Origin: Kocuria turfanensis
Lineage (GTDB): Bacteria; Actinomycetota; Actinomycetes; Actinomycetales; Micrococcaceae
Reading direction: 5' to 3'
Assembly (NCBI RefSeq): GCF_001580365.1
Contig: NZ_CP014480.1
Location: forward strand, 1,053,007-1,117,006
DNA length: 64,000 nucleotides
The notes below the pieces were generated by a model. The model was not told where the DNA came from and searched no databases. It was given only the letters and a program-made list of their open reading frames with translations. Numbering within the stretch: position 1 is the stretch's first letter; every line of letters begins with the position of its first letter. Below, in pieces: positions 52,739 through 62,063 of this stretch. Both the position numbers and the translations under genes were made by a program.

Positions 52739-53923
52739 TCACGGCGGGTAGTCCCCGCCCCCGGGCAGCTGCTTCCAGTGCCACAGCCAGCCCACCCAGA
52801 CCAGCTGGAGCACGGCGCCGAAGAGCACGCACGCCACCCGGTAGGCGCGCGAGTCCGAGACCGCCGCCAGCGGCAGGGCGAGCGGGAACAGCGGCAGCAG
52901 CAGCCGGAAGGTGCTGGTCTGCGGGTGCAGGAACAGCAGCAGGTACACGGCGTAGCTCGCCAGCCACACCCGGGTGAGCAGGTCCAGCCGCTCGCGCACC
53001 ACCCGCGAGCGCAGCACCAGGACACAGCCGGCCACCAGCAGCACCGGGGCGGCGAGTCCCGCGACCGGGCCGAAGAGGTCCGTCCCGGCGTCGAACCACG
53101 GGACCACCGGCACCAGCCCTCCGCCCCGCCAGACCGTCTCCGTCTCGGTGTAGGCCGTCGGCTCCCCCGTGGCCCACCAGGCGATCGCCGGCCAGGCCAG
53201 CGCGGCGGCGCAGGAGAACACTGCGAGGGCGAACAGCCCGTCGAACGCGTCGGCCGCCCGGCGCAGCTGCCCGGCCCGGTGCCGGGCCACGGTCCGCACG
53301 AGCCAGGTGATCCCCAGGGCGGCGGCGAAGGGCACCCCCGCGGGGCGGGTGAGGCACATGACGAGCACCACCGGCGCCGCCGCGAGGTGCCGGCCCCGGG
53401 CCACCAGCAGCAGGGCCCCGGCCAGCAGCGCCAGGTGCAGCGACTCGGCGTAGGGCACCTGCAGCACCGGGGCCACCGGGTTGAACGCCACGAACGCCAG
53501 CCCCCACAGGGCCGTGTCCGGGGCGGCGAACCGGAGGAAGAGCCGGTGGACGAGCAGCGCCGCGCCGAAGCCCGCCGCCAGGGACACCACCGAGGCCGCG
53601 GCGTCCCAGCCGGCCCCGGTGAGCCCCGTCACCGCCCGGACGAGCAGCGGGAAGACCGGGTAGAACGCCCAGGCGTTCTCCTGGGTGCGCCCGGCCTCGT
53701 CCCGCGGGACGGACCCCGGGTAGCCCTCCCGGGCGATCCGCTCGTACCAGTCGGAGTCCCAGATGCCGGTGAACGCGAGGTATCCCAGGGCGCCGTCGCC
53801 CCACGGGCCGGGGCCCTGCTGGCGCCCCACCGTGGTGAACACGGCCCACGCCCACACCCGGGAGGCCGCCCAGACGAGCGCGGCCTGGGCCCACCAGGGG
53901 GCGGCGGCCAGGCGGGAGCTCAC
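52739..53923 (-). CDS. PIG-V/mannosyltransferase-like membrane protein
   Basis: A 394-residue polytopic protein with about nine to ten hydrophobic helices. The N-terminal loop [16 protein letters not shown] resembles the WD-x-x-WY motif of PIG-V-type polyprenol-dependent mannosyltransferases, and [13 protein letters not shown] and [12 protein letters not shown] further fit GT-C enzymes. Donor and acceptor are unknown, possibly lipoglycan or protein glycosylation in the envelope. GTG at 53923 overlaps the DivIVA-like gene stop as GTGA, so the two are coupled. Confidence 0.82.
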   Translation of the reverse strand: MSSRLAAAPWWAQAALVWAASRVWAWAVFTTVGRQQGPGPWGDGALGYLAFTGIWDSDWYERIAREGYPGSVPRDEAGRTQENAWAFYPVFPLLVRAVTGLTGAGWDAAASVVSLAAGFGAALLVHRLFLRFAAPDTALWGLAFVAFNPVAPVLQVPYAESLHLALLAGALLLVARGRHLAAAPVVLVMCLTRPAGVPFAAALGITWLVRTVARHRAGQLRRAADAFDGLFALAVFSCAAALAWPAIAWWATGEPTAYTETETVWRGGGLVPVVPWFDAGTDLFGPVAGLAAPVLLVAGCVLVLRSRVVRERLDLLTRVWLASYAVYLLLFLHPQTSTFRLLLPLFPLALPLAAVSDSRAYRVACVLFGAVLQLVWVGWLWHWKQLPGGGDYPP

Positions 53924-54225
53924 GCTCTCCGCGCCGGACCGGGTCCGGGGTCCTGGGCCGGCAGCTGCCGGGCGAGGCGGTCGAGCACGGCTTGCACCTC
54001 CCCGGGGTCGTAGCCGCGGCGCCGGACGGAGAAGGCGATCCGCCCGACGTCCTCGCGCGTCATCACCTCGGGCAGCACGAGAGGCGCGTCCGGGGCGCGC
54101 TCGGCCCGGATCCCGTCCCGGGCCGGAGCGGTCCAGCCGGAGAGCCGGTCGCGGCCGAGCAGGACGACGCCCACGACGGTCAGCAGCAGCACCAGGCCGG
54201 TCAGCACCACGAAGAGTTCGGTCAT
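53920..54225 (-). CDS. Short DivIVA-domain-like membrane-anchored protein
   Basis: A 101-residue protein: an N-terminal membrane helix ([21 protein letters not shown]) and a C-terminal [31 protein letters not shown], which matches the DivIVA start (F-x-x-x-x-RGYxxxxVDxxL). The long DivIVA coiled coil is absent, so polar scaffolding is unlikely. ATG at 54225. It is first of the two-gene unit with the mannosyltransferase and divergent from gluA. Confidence 0.75.
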   Translation of the reverse strand: MTELFVVLTGLVLLLTVVGVVLLGRDRLSGWTAPARDGIRAERAPDAPLVLPEVMTREDVGRIAFSVRRRGYDPGEVQAVLDRLARQLPAQDPGPGPARRA

Positions 54226-54357
54226 GGCACCAGGCTATGCGCCGGGCCCGGGCGGCCCGGCAGCTGCGCGGCCGCCCGGACGCGAAACATTCCTACGGAT
54301 CGGTACGCACTTAACGTGCTCGCAACGTGTTCGCCATCACACGGAAGAAATCTGGGA

Positions 54358-54363
54358 TATCTT
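54358..54363 (+). promoter_or_regulatory. Possible -10 box for gluA
   Basis: TATCTT ends 6 nt before the gluA ATG in a locally AT-richer stretch (about 54285-54365) that stands out from its surroundings. No SD precedes the ATG. No -35 or amino-acid regulator box was recognised. Confidence 0.35.
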
Positions 54364-54369
54364 TCCGGT

Positions 54370-55161
54370 ATGTCACACGCCACTCCGCCGGCCGCCGCAC
54401 CGTCCGCCGCCGCGCCCGGCACGGGCGAGGCCCTGGTCCGCATGTCGCACGTCAACAAGCACTTCGGGGACCTCCACGTGCTCCGGGACATCAACCTGGA
54501 GGTGCGCCGCGGCGAGGTCGTCGTGGTGATCGGCCCGTCCGGGTCCGGGAAGTCGACCCTGTGCCGCGCGATCAACCGGCTCGAGAGCATCGACGACGGG
54601 GAGATCCTCATCGACGGCAAGCGGCTGCCCGAGGAGGGCAAGGCCCTCGCGCGGCTGCGCGCGGACGTGGGCATGGTCTTCCAGTCCTTCAACCTCTTCG
54701 CCCACAAGTCGGTGCTCCAGAACGTGACCCTCGGACCCGTCAAGGTCCGTGGCCGCTCGGCGGGCGAGGCGAAGAAGCAGGCCATGGAGCTGCTGACCCG
54801 CGTGGGCGTGGCGAACCAGGCCGAGAAGCTGCCGGCCCAGCTCTCCGGCGGCCAGCAGCAGCGCGTGGCGATCGCCCGCGCCCTGGCCATGGAGCCGAAG
54901 GTCATGCTCTTCGACGAGCCGACCTCCGCCCTCGACCCCGAGATGATCAACGAGGTGCTCGACACCATGGTCGCCCTGGCGAAGCAGGGCATGACGATGA
55001 TCGTGGTGACCCACGAGATGGGCTTCGCCCGCAAGGCCGCCGACCGCGTCGTGTTCATGGCCGACGGGCAGATCGTCGAGGAGAACACCCCCGAGGAGTT
55101 CTTCACCAATCCGCGCTCCGCGCGCGCCCAGGACTTCCTGGGCAAGATCCTCGGCCACTGA
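54370..55161 (+). CDS. gluA: Glutamate-type amino-acid ABC transporter, ATP-binding protein
   Basis: A 263-residue ATPase of the polar amino-acid import family. Walker [11 protein letters not shown]-loop VFQSFNLF, signature LSGGQQQR, Walker [14 protein letters not shown] and switch His in VTHEMGF are all intact. The first ~20 residues are an Ala/Pro-rich extension. It is followed in order by the binding lipoprotein (55 nt), then two permeases, the gluABCD layout of Corynebacterium and other actinobacteria. The ATG at 54370 appears leaderless. Confidence 0.95.
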   Translation: MSHATPPAAAPSAAAPGTGEALVRMSHVNKHFGDLHVLRDINLEVRRGEVVVVIGPSGSGKSTLCRAINRLESIDDGEILIDGKRLPEEGKALARLRADVGMVFQSFNLFAHKSVLQNVTLGPVKVRGRSAGEAKKQAMELLTRVGVANQAEKLPAQLSGGQQQRVAIARALAMEPKVMLFDEPTSALDPEMINEVLDTMVALAKQGMTMIVVTHEMGFARKAADRVVFMADGQIVEENTPEEFFTNPRSARAQDFLGKILGH

Positions 55162-55216
55162 CCGTCCACCCGTCCCTCCGACCGAACGCCACCACCTCGA
55201 CTGCAAGGAGCAGACC

Positions 55217-56065
55217 ATGCGCAACACCAAGCCCCTCGGACTCGCCGCGATGGCCGCGGCCGCGGCCCTGACCCTCACTGCGTGCGGCGGCGGCGGGGAG
55301 CAGGCCGGCGGCGGGGAGACCGGCGGGTCCGGCGAGTCCGTCCGGATCGGCATCAAGTACGACCAGCCGGGCCTCGGCTTCCGGGACGGCGACCAGTACA
55401 CCGGCTTCGACGTCGACGTCGCCAAGTACGTCGCCAACGAGCTCGGCTACGCGGAGGACCAGATCGAGTGGGTGGAGTCCCCCTCGGCCAACCGCGAGAA
55501 CATGCTCGCCAACGACCAGGTGGACATGATCTTCGCGACCTACTCGATCACCGAGGAGCGCGACCAGACCGTGGACTTCGCCGGCCCGTACTTCGTGGCC
55601 GGCCAGGACCTGCTGGTCCGCAGCGACGACACCTCGATCACCGGCCCGGACGACCTCGAGGGCAAGAACCTGTGCTCGGTGACGGGTTCGACCTCCGCGC
55701 AGAAGGTCAAGGAGGACCAGCCCGGCGCCAACCTCGTCGAGCAGCCCGGCTACGCCGACTGCCTCACCGCGCTGGAGTCCGGCCAGGTGGACGCCGTGAC
55801 CACGGACGACATCATCCTCGCGGGCCTGGCCGCGACCGAGGCCAACCAGGGCAAGTTCAAGGTGGTGGGCAACACCTTCTCCGAGGAGCGCTACGGCGTG
55901 GGCCTGCCCCAGGGCTCCGACCAGTGCGAGGCCGTCAACGAGGCCATCACCAAGATGATCGACGAGGGCGCCTGGGAGGAGGCGGTCACCGCCAACACGG
56001 AGGGGGCCGACTACCAGTACAACGCTGAGCTGAACCCGCCGGAGCCCGAGCCCTGCGGCGAGTGA
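55217..56065 (+). CDS. gluB: Amino-acid ABC transporter substrate-binding lipoprotein
   Basis: A 282-residue solute-binding protein for glutamate or a related polar amino acid. A lipoprotein signal ends in LTAC with acylated C23, followed by a Gly-rich linker and the periplasmic-binding fold: IKYDQPGLGFRDGDQYTGFDVDVAKYVA, FATYSITEERDQTVDFAGPYF, VTGSTSAQ. Two further cysteines in CLTAL and QCEAV could form a disulfide. The ATG has AAGGAG 6 nt upstream. A strong hairpin follows its stop. Confidence 0.95.
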   Translation: MRNTKPLGLAAMAAAAALTLTACGGGGEQAGGGETGGSGESVRIGIKYDQPGLGFRDGDQYTGFDVDVAKYVANELGYAEDQIEWVESPSANRENMLANDQVDMIFATYSITEERDQTVDFAGPYFVAGQDLLVRSDDTSITGPDDLEGKNLCSVTGSTSAQKVKEDQPGANLVEQPGYADCLTALESGQVDAVTTDDIILAGLAATEANQGKFKVVGNTFSEERYGVGLPQGSDQCEAVNEAITKMIDEGAWEEAVTANTEGADYQYNAELNPPEPEPCGE

Positions 56066-56078
56066 CGACGGACGCGTA

Positions 56079-56116
56079 GGTCCCGGGGCCGGCCGGTTCC
56101 GGCCGGCCCCGGGACC
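56079..56116 (+). terminator. Intra-operon hairpin after gluB
   Basis: An 18-bp perfect inverted repeat around TT starts 13 nt after the gluB stop and precedes gluC. Being inside the operon, it more likely attenuates or protects the gluAB message than ends it, raising binding protein over permease. Confidence 0.65.
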
Positions 56117-56197
56117 GGCGCCCCCGCAGCACACCGACCGATCCACGACGAAGGGCCCTCGCGTGACCCAGCACCACCCCGATCCCCGGGAGCTCCC

Positions 56198-56884
56198 GTG
56201 AGCGACTACCTGGCAGACTTCGCCAGCCTGTTCGAGCAGTACGACGTCCTGGCCGCCTTCTGGGTCAACCTCCGGCTGACCTTCTGGGCCGCGATCGGCT
56301 CGGCGGTCCTCGGCGGGCTGATCGCGCTGATGCGCATCTCCCCCATCGCGTCGCTGCGGCTGCTGGGCACCGGGTACGTGAACCTGTTCCGCAACACGCC
56401 GCTGACCATCATCCTCGTCTTCCTGGTCCTGGGCGTGTGGAGCCAGCTGGGGATCAACCTCTCCGGCGACTTCAACCAGAACTTCTTCAACTGGGCGGTC
56501 ATCGGCCTGAGCCTCTACCACGCGGCCTTCGTCTGCGAGGCCATCCGCTCCGGGGTCAACACCGTCCCGGTCGGCCAGGCCGAGGCCGCCCGGGCCATCG
56601 GTCTGTCCTTCCTGCCCGCCGCCCGGCTGATCATCTTCCCGCAGGCGCTGCGGGGGGCCGTCACGCCGCTCGGCAACACCCTGATCGCCCTGACGAAGAA
56701 CACGACGGTGGCCGCGGCCGCGTCGGTCACCGAGATCTCCTCGCTCATGAAGACCATGATCGAGTTCCGCCCGGACGTGATCATCGCGATCTTCCTGGTG
56801 GTCGCCCTCGGCTTCGTCCTCATCGTGGTCCCGGTGGGCCTGCTCACCACCTGGGCCTCCCGGAAGCTGGCGGTGAAGCGCTGA
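56198..56884 (+). CDS. gluC: Amino-acid ABC transporter permease (GluC-type)
   Basis: A 228-residue permease with about five membrane helices (AAIGSAVLGGLIALM, TIILVFLVLGVW, IIAIFLVVALGFVLIVVPVG) and the EAA loop AEAARAIGLSFLPAARLIIFPQALRG for ATPase contact. RNTPLTIILVF is the His/Glu/Gln-type permease signature. GTG at 56198 has GGGAG 4 nt upstream; an 8-residue-shorter start is not indicated. The stop overlaps gluD as TGATG. Confidence 0.94.
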   Translation: MSDYLADFASLFEQYDVLAAFWVNLRLTFWAAIGSAVLGGLIALMRISPIASLRLLGTGYVNLFRNTPLTIILVFLVLGVWSQLGINLSGDFNQNFFNWAVIGLSLYHAAFVCEAIRSGVNTVPVGQAEAARAIGLSFLPAARLIIFPQALRGAVTPLGNTLIALTKNTTVAAAASVTEISSLMKTMIEFRPDVIIAIFLVVALGFVLIVVPVGLLTTWASRKLAVKR

Positions 56885-57756
56885 TGGCCAAGACCCAGAA
56901 CGTCCTCTTCGACGTCCAAGGACCCCGCGGCCGGCGGGTCAGCGCGGCGCTGAACGTGCTCGGCGTGCTGCTCGCGGCGGCCCTCGCCTGGATCGTGCTG
57001 GGCGAGCTGGCCGAGAAGGGCCAGCTCGACGCCGCGAAGTGGAGTCCCCTGCTGACCGCGCGCACGTGGGAGAACTTCCTGCTGCCGGGACTGTGGGACA
57101 CCCTCCGGGCCGCGCTGCTGGCCGTGGTCCTCTCCGTCGTCTTCGGCCTGGTCTTCGGGCTCGGCCGGCTCTCCCAGCTCGGGCCCGTCCGGTGGGTCTC
57201 CACCGTGGTCGTGGAGTTCTTCCGCGCCGTGCCGGTGCTCGTGATGATGATCTTCTTCTACCTGGGCATCGGGCGGGCCGGGCTGGTCGAGCCGTCCAAC
57301 GTCCCCTTCTGGGCGGTGGTCCTCGGCCTGATGTTCTACAACGGGTCCGTGATCGCCGAGCTGATCCGCTCCGGCGTCCACCAGCTGCCCAAGGGGCAGC
57401 GGGAGGCCGGGCTCGTCATCGGGCTCACGCCGGCCCGCTCGCTGCGCCTGATCGAGCTCCCCCAGGCGCTGACGGCCATGCTGCCCTCGCTGGTCAGCCA
57501 GTTCGTGGTCATCCTCAAGGACACGGCCCTGGGCTACATCATCACCTACCCGGAGCTGCTCGCCAGCGGCCGGCGCCTGGGCTCCGGGGACGGCAACATC
57601 CTCCAGACGCTGTTCGTCGTGGCCCTGGTCTTCGTGCTGATCAACTACCTGCTGACGCTGCTGGCGGCGTGGCTCTCCCGGTTCCTCAGCTACCGCACGG
57701 GAGGCGCCACCAAGCCGGCCGAGGGCCCCCTCGCCGCCGAGGAGGCCACCGTCTGA
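56884..57756 (+). CDS. gluD: Amino-acid ABC transporter permease (GluD-type)
   Basis: A 290-residue permease, longer than GluC because of an N-terminal helix (AALNVLGVLLAAALAWIVLG). It shows FFRAVPVLVMMIFFY and the EAA loop QREAGLVIGLTPARSLRLIELPQAL, plus a C-terminal tail of ~25 residues. The ATG overlaps the gluC stop, so translation is coupled. It converges on dapE, and the two stops are separated by a short dyad. Confidence 0.94.
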   Translation: MAKTQNVLFDVQGPRGRRVSAALNVLGVLLAAALAWIVLGELAEKGQLDAAKWSPLLTARTWENFLLPGLWDTLRAALLAVVLSVVFGLVFGLGRLSQLGPVRWVSTVVVEFFRAVPVLVMMIFFYLGIGRAGLVEPSNVPFWAVVLGLMFYNGSVIAELIRSGVHQLPKGQREAGLVIGLTPARSLRLIELPQALTAMLPSLVSQFVVILKDTALGYIITYPELLASGRRLGSGDGNILQTLFVVALVFVLINYLLTLLAAWLSRFLSYRTGGATKPAEGPLAAEEATV

Positions 57757-57768
57757 GCCGACCGCCGT

Positions 57769-57785
57769 CTGAGCCGGCCGCTCAG
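57769..57785. terminator. Dyad at the gluD/dapE convergence
   Basis: CTGAGC and GCTCAG with 5 nt between; the dapE stop (57782-57784) lies in one arm. The CTGAGC arm repeats part of the gluD stop region 13-16 nt earlier (CCGTCTGAGCCG occurs twice). Confidence 0.45.
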
Positions 57786-58879
57786 TCGGTGAGCCAGGCG
57801 GCGAGGGCCCGGTAGCACTCCCGCACGGCCTCGGCGCTCACGTGCTCGTCGTCGGTGTGGGCGAGCAGGGCGTCGCCGGGACCGAAGTTCACCGCCGGCA
57901 CCCCCATCTGGGAGAAGCGGGCCACGTCGGTCCAGCCGTACTTCGGCTTCGGCTCCTGGCCCACCGCGGCCACGAACGCCGCGGCGGCGGGGCGGTCCAG
58001 GCCGGGGCGGGCCGCGGCCGAGAGGTCGGCGATCTCCAGCTCGTAGCCGGCGAAGACCTCCCGGACGTGGGCGAGGGCCTCCTCCGGGGACTTGTCCGGG
58101 GCGAAGCGGTAGTTGATCTCCACGTGGGCGGTGTCCGGGACGACGTTGCCGGCCACGCCGCCGCCGATCCCGGTCGCGTTGAGGCCCTCCCGGTAGTCGA
58201 GGCCCTCCACGGTGATCGTCCGCGGGGTGTAGGCGGCCAGGCGGGCCAGGACGTCGGCCTGCTTGTGGATGGCGTTGTCCCCGATCCAGGACCGCCCCGA
58301 GTGGGCCGCGCGCCCGGTGGTGGTGATCCGGAAGCGCATCGTGCCGTTGCACCCGCCCTCCACCGTCCCGTCCGTGGGCTCGAGCAGCACCGCGAAGTCC
58401 GCCTCGAGCAGCTCCGGGGCGTTGCGCTGCAGCCGTCCCAGGCCGCTGGCCGCGGCGTCGACCTCCTCGTGGTCGTAGAAGACGTAGCTGACGTCCCGGT
58501 TGGGCTCGGTCAGGGCGGCCGCGAGGGCGAGCTGGACGGCCACGCCGCCCTTCATGTCGGTGGCCCCGCGGCCGTAGAGCACCCGGTGGCCGTCGGCCTC
58601 CTCCCACGACGAGGGCACGGTCCCGCGGGCGCCGGGCACGGCGGGCAGGGGCACGGTGTCGAGGTGCCCGGCGAGCACCACCCGCTCGCCCCGGCCCAGC
58701 TCGGTGCGGGCGACCACGGCGTCCCCGTCCCGGTGCACCGCGAGGTGCGGGAGCCGGCGCAGCGCGGCCTCGACGGCGTCGGCGATGGGCCCCTCGCCGC
58801 CGGAGACGGACTCCAGGTCGATGAGGGCGGCGGTGAGCTCGGCAGGGTCCGCGGCGAGGTCGAGGTCGGGTGCGATCAT
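57782..58879 (-). CDS. dapE: Succinyl-diaminopimelate desuccinylase
   Basis: M20-family metalloenzyme that removes succinate to give LL-diaminopimelate for peptidoglycan and lysine. The 365 residues show the zinc ligands: [31 protein letters not shown] (catalytic Glu), and a C-terminal HTDDEHVS. The linking dimerisation domain lies at ~180-290. The ATG at 58879 is 7 nt from TATGCT (58887-58892, minus), so leaderless. It is divergent from dapD, which performs the succinylation step just upstream in the same pathway. Confidence 0.95.
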   Translation of the reverse strand: MIAPDLDLAADPAELTAALIDLESVSGGEGPIADAVEAALRRLPHLAVHRDGDAVVARTELGRGERVVLAGHLDTVPLPAVPGARGTVPSSWEEADGHRVLYGRGATDMKGGVAVQLALAAALTEPNRDVSYVFYDHEEVDAAASGLGRLQRNAPELLEADFAVLLEPTDGTVEGGCNGTMRFRITTTGRAAHSGRSWIGDNAIHKQADVLARLAAYTPRTITVEGLDYREGLNATGIGGGVAGNVVPDTAHVEINYRFAPDKSPEEALAHVREVFAGYELEIADLSAAARPGLDRPAAAAFVAAVGQEPKPKYGWTDVARFSQMGVPAVNFGPGDALLAHTDDEHVSAEAVRECYRALAAWLTD

Positions 58880-58952
58880 GGCTGCCAGCATAGCGGCGGC
58901 ACCCCCGCGGCCGGATCGGCCCGGCCCCGCCCTCCCCCGTAGGATGGACGCC
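58880..58952. promoter_or_regulatory. dapE/dapD divergent leaderless promoters
   Basis: Within 73 bp, TATGCT (58887-58892, minus) and TAGGAT (58940-58945, plus) each stand 7 nt from their start codons. There is no space for SD sites. The two pathway genes are thus driven from back-to-back promoters. Confidence 0.6.
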
Positions 58953-59939
58953 ATGACTTCTCCCACCTCTCGTCCCGCCGCCGGTCGTCCCGCCGCCGGT
59001 CGTTCCGCCTCCGGCCTGGGCCTGGCCACCGTCGTGGCCTCCGGCCCCCAGGAGGGCACCGTCCTCGACGTCTGGTACCCCGCCCCGGCGCTGTCCGACG
59101 CGGTCGACACCTCCCTCGACGCCGACCTGCGGCTGGCGGCCACCGCCGACCCGGACCGCAACATCCGCAGCGAGATCGTCGAGACGGTCGTCGACCTCGA
59201 CGCCGCCCCCGCCGACGCCGCCGACGCGTACCTGCGCCTGCACCTGCTCTCCCACCGCCTCGTGCGGCCCAACACCGTGAACCTCGACGGGGTGTTCGGC
59301 CTGCTCGCCAACGTCGCCTGGACCGACCGCGGCCCCGTGCTCGCCGAGGAGCTCACCCTCGCCCTGCTGCGGATGAAGGCCACCGGCGGGCACGTGACCG
59401 TGCACAGCGTCGACAAGTTCCCGCGGATGGTGGACTACGTGGTGCCCTCGGGCGTGCGGATCGGCGACGCCAACCGGATCCGGCTCGGCGCCCACCTGGC
59501 CGCCGGCACCACGGTGATGCACGAGGGCTTCGTGAACTTCAACGCCGGCACGCTGGGCCAGTCCATGGTCGAGGGCCGGATCAGCGCCGGCGTGGTCGTG
59601 GGCGACGCCACGGACATCGGCGGCGGCGCGTCCATCATGGGCACCCTCTCCGGCGGCGGCAAGGAGCGGATCACCGTGGGCGAGCGCGTGCTCCTCGGGG
59701 CGAACTCCGGCGTGGGCATCTCCCTCGGCGACGACTGTGTGGTCGAGGCCGGCCTCTACGTCACCGCCGGCACGCGGGTGAGCGTGCTCGCCGACGGGGC
59801 GCAGTCCACGGCCAAGGCCTCGGAGCTCTCCGGCGTCCCGAACCTGCTGTTCCGCCGCAACTCGCTCACCGGCACGGTCGAGGTGCTGCCGCGCGCCGGT
59901 CGGACCGTGGAGCTCAACGCGGCCCTGCACGCCAACTGA
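58953..59939 (+). CDS. dapD: Tetrahydrodipicolinate N-succinyltransferase
   Basis: A 328-residue hexapeptide-repeat enzyme transferring succinyl from succinyl-CoA to tetrahydrodipicolinate, the actinobacterial DapD type. The left-handed beta-helix is visible as repeating [LIV]G-x-x-x-x turns: [68 protein letters not shown]. The N-terminus carries three copies of a 15-bp repeat (58971-59015) coding [13 protein letters not shown] 58953 is leaderless with TAGGAT 7 nt away. Confidence 0.95.
   Translation: MTSPTSRPAAGRPAAGRSASGLGLATVVASGPQEGTVLDVWYPAPALSDAVDTSLDADLRLAATADPDRNIRSEIVETVVDLDAAPADAADAYLRLHLLSHRLVRPNTVNLDGVFGLLANVAWTDRGPVLAEELTLALLRMKATGGHVTVHSVDKFPRMVDYVVPSGVRIGDANRIRLGAHLAAGTTVMHEGFVNFNAGTLGQSMVEGRISAGVVVGDATDIGGGASIMGTLSGGGKERITVGERVLLGANSGVGISLGDDCVVEAGLYVTAGTRVSVLADGAQSTAKASELSGVPNLLFRRNSLTGTVEVLPRAGRTVELNAALHAN
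58971..59015 (+). repeat. 15-bp tandem repeat in dapD 5' end
   Basis: Two perfect CGTCCCGCCGCCGGT copies and one diverged third copy encode [15 protein letters not shown] near the N-terminus. The in-frame unit lengthens the protein without breaking it. Confidence 0.85.
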
Positions 59940-59973
59940 GCTCCACCCCGGCTGAGCTCCACCCCGGCTGAGC
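59937..59973 (+). repeat. 16-bp tandem repeat at the dapD stop
   Basis: TGAGCTCCACCCCGGC occurs twice in a row with a partial third copy; the first TGA is the dapD stop. The remainder of the ~120-bp gap to the next gene is plain GC-rich sequence. Confidence 0.8.
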
Positions 59974-60062
59974 AGCCAGGTCGGCGGGCCTCCCCCGCCG
60001 GCCGAGCGCCGCCGGCCGCGCCCCACTCCGCACCCGCCTCCCCCGCCCGTCCAGGAGCCCCC

Positions 60063-60986
60063 GTGTCCTCCCCCGCCTCCGGCCGCCGCACCAGGACGGC
60101 CGGGCTGTCGCTGTTCGTGCTGCTGCTGGTCTGCGCCGTGCTCGCCGCCGGGACCCTCGTGGCCGTCGAGCTGCGGGCGGGGCGCCCCTCGGCCGGCGAG
60201 CCCCGCTGCGTGGTCGCCACCACGGACCCGGACGGGCAGCGCCGGCGGCACACCCTGTCCTCCGAGCAGGCGGCCAACGCGGCCCTGATCACCGCCGAGT
60301 CCGTCCGGCGCGGCACGGACCCGTACGCGGCGGTCGTGGCCCTGGCCACGGCCATGCAGGAGTCCCAGCTGGTCAACATCGACTACGGGGACCGCGACTC
60401 CGTGGGCCTCTTCCAGCAGCGCCCGTCCCAGGGCTGGGGCACGGTCGAGCAGATCCTGGACCCGTCCTACGCCACCGGCGTCTTCTACGACCGGCTCGCC
60501 GAGGTGGACTACGCCGGGCTGTCCGTGACCGAGGCCGCCCAGGCGGTCCAGCGCTCCGCGCACCCGGACGCCTACGCCCGGCACGAGCCCCTGGCCCGGG
60601 CCTTCGCCGACAGCCTGACCGGGGGCACCGAGGCTTCCCTGAACTGCGTGCTCGCCGACCCCGAGCAGCCCGGGGACGCGGCCGCGGCCGCCGGCGCCCT
60701 GGGCGCGGCCTTCGGCGCCGCGGCCCCCGCGGCGCGCGCCGAGGCCGGCCGGGTGGTCGTGCCCGCCCCGGCCGGGCCCACCGGCTGGGCGGTGGCGCAC
60801 TGGGCGGTCGCCTCCGCCGAGCGGCTGGGCGTCGCCGAGGTCTCCTTCGACGGGCGCAGCTGGGTCCGGGCCGACCAGCGGACCACCCGCTTCGCCCCCG
60901 CCCCCGGCTGGGTGGACGCCGCCGAGGCCCACCCGGACGGCCCCCCGCCGGCGGAGGACGTCGTGCTGGTCCTCGCGAGCCGCTGA
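60063..60986 (+). CDS. Membrane-anchored lysozyme-like (transglycosylase-type) protein
   Basis: A 307-residue protein with one N-terminal membrane helix (about 14-36, [21 protein letters not shown]) and an extracellular region. [35 protein letters not shown] (read in pieces) is the actinobacterial lysozyme-like motif, with the catalytic Glu in MQES. Similar proteins are sometimes labelled heavy-metal transporters, without support. The C-terminal ~100 residues are Ala-rich and variable. GTG at 60063 has AGGAG 5 nt upstream. galE follows 35 nt later with its own promoter. Confidence 0.78.
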   Translation: MSSPASGRRTRTAGLSLFVLLLVCAVLAAGTLVAVELRAGRPSAGEPRCVVATTDPDGQRRRHTLSSEQAANAALITAESVRRGTDPYAAVVALATAMQESQLVNIDYGDRDSVGLFQQRPSQGWGTVEQILDPSYATGVFYDRLAEVDYAGLSVTEAAQAVQRSAHPDAYARHEPLARAFADSLTGGTEASLNCVLADPEQPGDAAAAAGALGAAFGAAAPAARAEAGRVVVPAPAGPTGWAVAHWAVASAERLGVAEVSFDGRSWVRADQRTTRFAPAPGWVDAAEAHPDGPPPAEDVVLVLASR

Positions 60987-61009
60987 GGGCCCGCCCGCGC
61001 CCGGGCCGA

Positions 61010-61015
61010 TACGCT
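61010..61015 (+). promoter_or_regulatory. -10 box (TACGCT), leaderless galE
   Basis: TACGCT ends 6 nt before the galE ATG at 61022, with no SD between. -35 not clear. Confidence 0.5.
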
Positions 61016-61021
61016 GGGCGC

Positions 61022-62041
61022 ATGAGAATTCTCGTCACCGGGGGAACCGGCTACATCGGCTCGCACACCGTCCTCGCCCTGCTGGAGGCCGGCCACGACG
61101 TCGTCGTGATGGACAACCTCGCCAACTCCTCGCGGACCTCCCTGCAGCGCGTGGAGGAGCTCGCGGGGCGCCCGGCGGCCGCGTTCGCCGAGGTCGACCT
61201 GCTGGACCCGGCCGGGCTCGACGCCCTGTTCGCGCAGCACCGGCCGGAGGCGGTCATCCACTTCGCCGGGCTCAAGGCCGTGGGCGAGTCGGGCGAGCAG
61301 CCGCTGCGGTACTACCGCACCAACGTGACCGGGACCCTGAACCTGCTGGAGGCCATGGAGGCCCACGGCTGCCGCTCCATCGTGTTCTCCTCCTCCGCCA
61401 CGGTCTACGGCGCCCCGGAGGAGATGCCGCTGACCGAGAAGCAGCCCATGGACGCGCAGAACCCGTACGGCCGCACCAAGGAGCACATCGAGGACATGCT
61501 CGTGGACCTCGCCGCCTCGGACCCGTCGTGGAGCATGGCCCTGCTGCGCTACTTCAACCCCGTGGGCGCCCACGAGTCCGGCCGGATCGGGGAGGACCCC
61601 ACCGGGGTGCCGAACAACCTGCTGCCGTTCATCGCCCAGGTGGCCGTGGGCCGGCGCGAGAAGCTGCGCGTGTTCGGCGACGACTACCCCACCGCCGACG
61701 GCACCGGGGTGCGCGACTACATCCACGTCGTCGACCTCGCGGAGGGCCACCTGCGGGCCCTCGACCACCTCGCCCGGCACGGCGGGGTGCACACGTGGAA
61801 CCTGGGCACGGGCAAGGGCTACTCGGTGCTGGAGGTGCACGCCGCGTTCGAGCGGGCCTCCGGGCGCAGCATCCCCTACGAGGTCGCGGCCCGGCGTCCC
61901 GGGGACGCGGCCGTCTCCTACGCCGACCCCTCCACGGCCCTGGCCGAGCTGGGCTGGTCGGCCGAGCGGGACATCGACACGATGTGCCGCGACCACTGGA
62001 ACTGGCAGAGGAGCAACCCGGAGGGCTACGCCGGGTCCTGA
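61022..62041 (+). CDS. galE: UDP-glucose 4-epimerase
   Basis: Interconverts UDP-glucose and UDP-galactose for the Leloir pathway and for envelope sugars. The 339-residue SDR enzyme begins with the NAD-binding [13 protein letters not shown], has [13 protein letters not shown], the SSSATVYG Ser and the catalytic YGRTK (Tyr-x-x-x-Lys). [19 protein letters not shown] is the classical GalE substrate segment. ATG at 61022, leaderless. No galT or galK is adjacent. Confidence 0.96.
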   Translation: MRILVTGGTGYIGSHTVLALLEAGHDVVVMDNLANSSRTSLQRVEELAGRPAAAFAEVDLLDPAGLDALFAQHRPEAVIHFAGLKAVGESGEQPLRYYRTNVTGTLNLLEAMEAHGCRSIVFSSSATVYGAPEEMPLTEKQPMDAQNPYGRTKEHIEDMLVDLAASDPSWSMALLRYFNPVGAHESGRIGEDPTGVPNNLLPFIAQVAVGRREKLRVFGDDYPTADGTGVRDYIHVVDLAEGHLRALDHLARHGGVHTWNLGTGKGYSVLEVHAAFERASGRSIPYEVAARRPGDAAVSYADPSTALAELGWSAERDIDTMCRDHWNWQRSNPEGYAGS

Positions 62042-62045
62042 GGCC

Positions 62046-62063
62046 CCGGGCTCACCAGCCCGG
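62046..62063. terminator. Hairpin at the galE/A1S_2505-like convergence
   Basis: CCGGGCT and its complement flank CACC; the minus-gene stop (62052-62054) overlaps the first arm. It lies 5 nt after the galE stop. Confidence 0.5.

Noticed and set aside
57690..60932. A 1080-codon minus-strand frame covering dapE, dapD and the lysozyme-like gene
   Set aside because: Antisense or out-of-frame to three well-supported genes and Arg/Gly/Pro-rich throughout.
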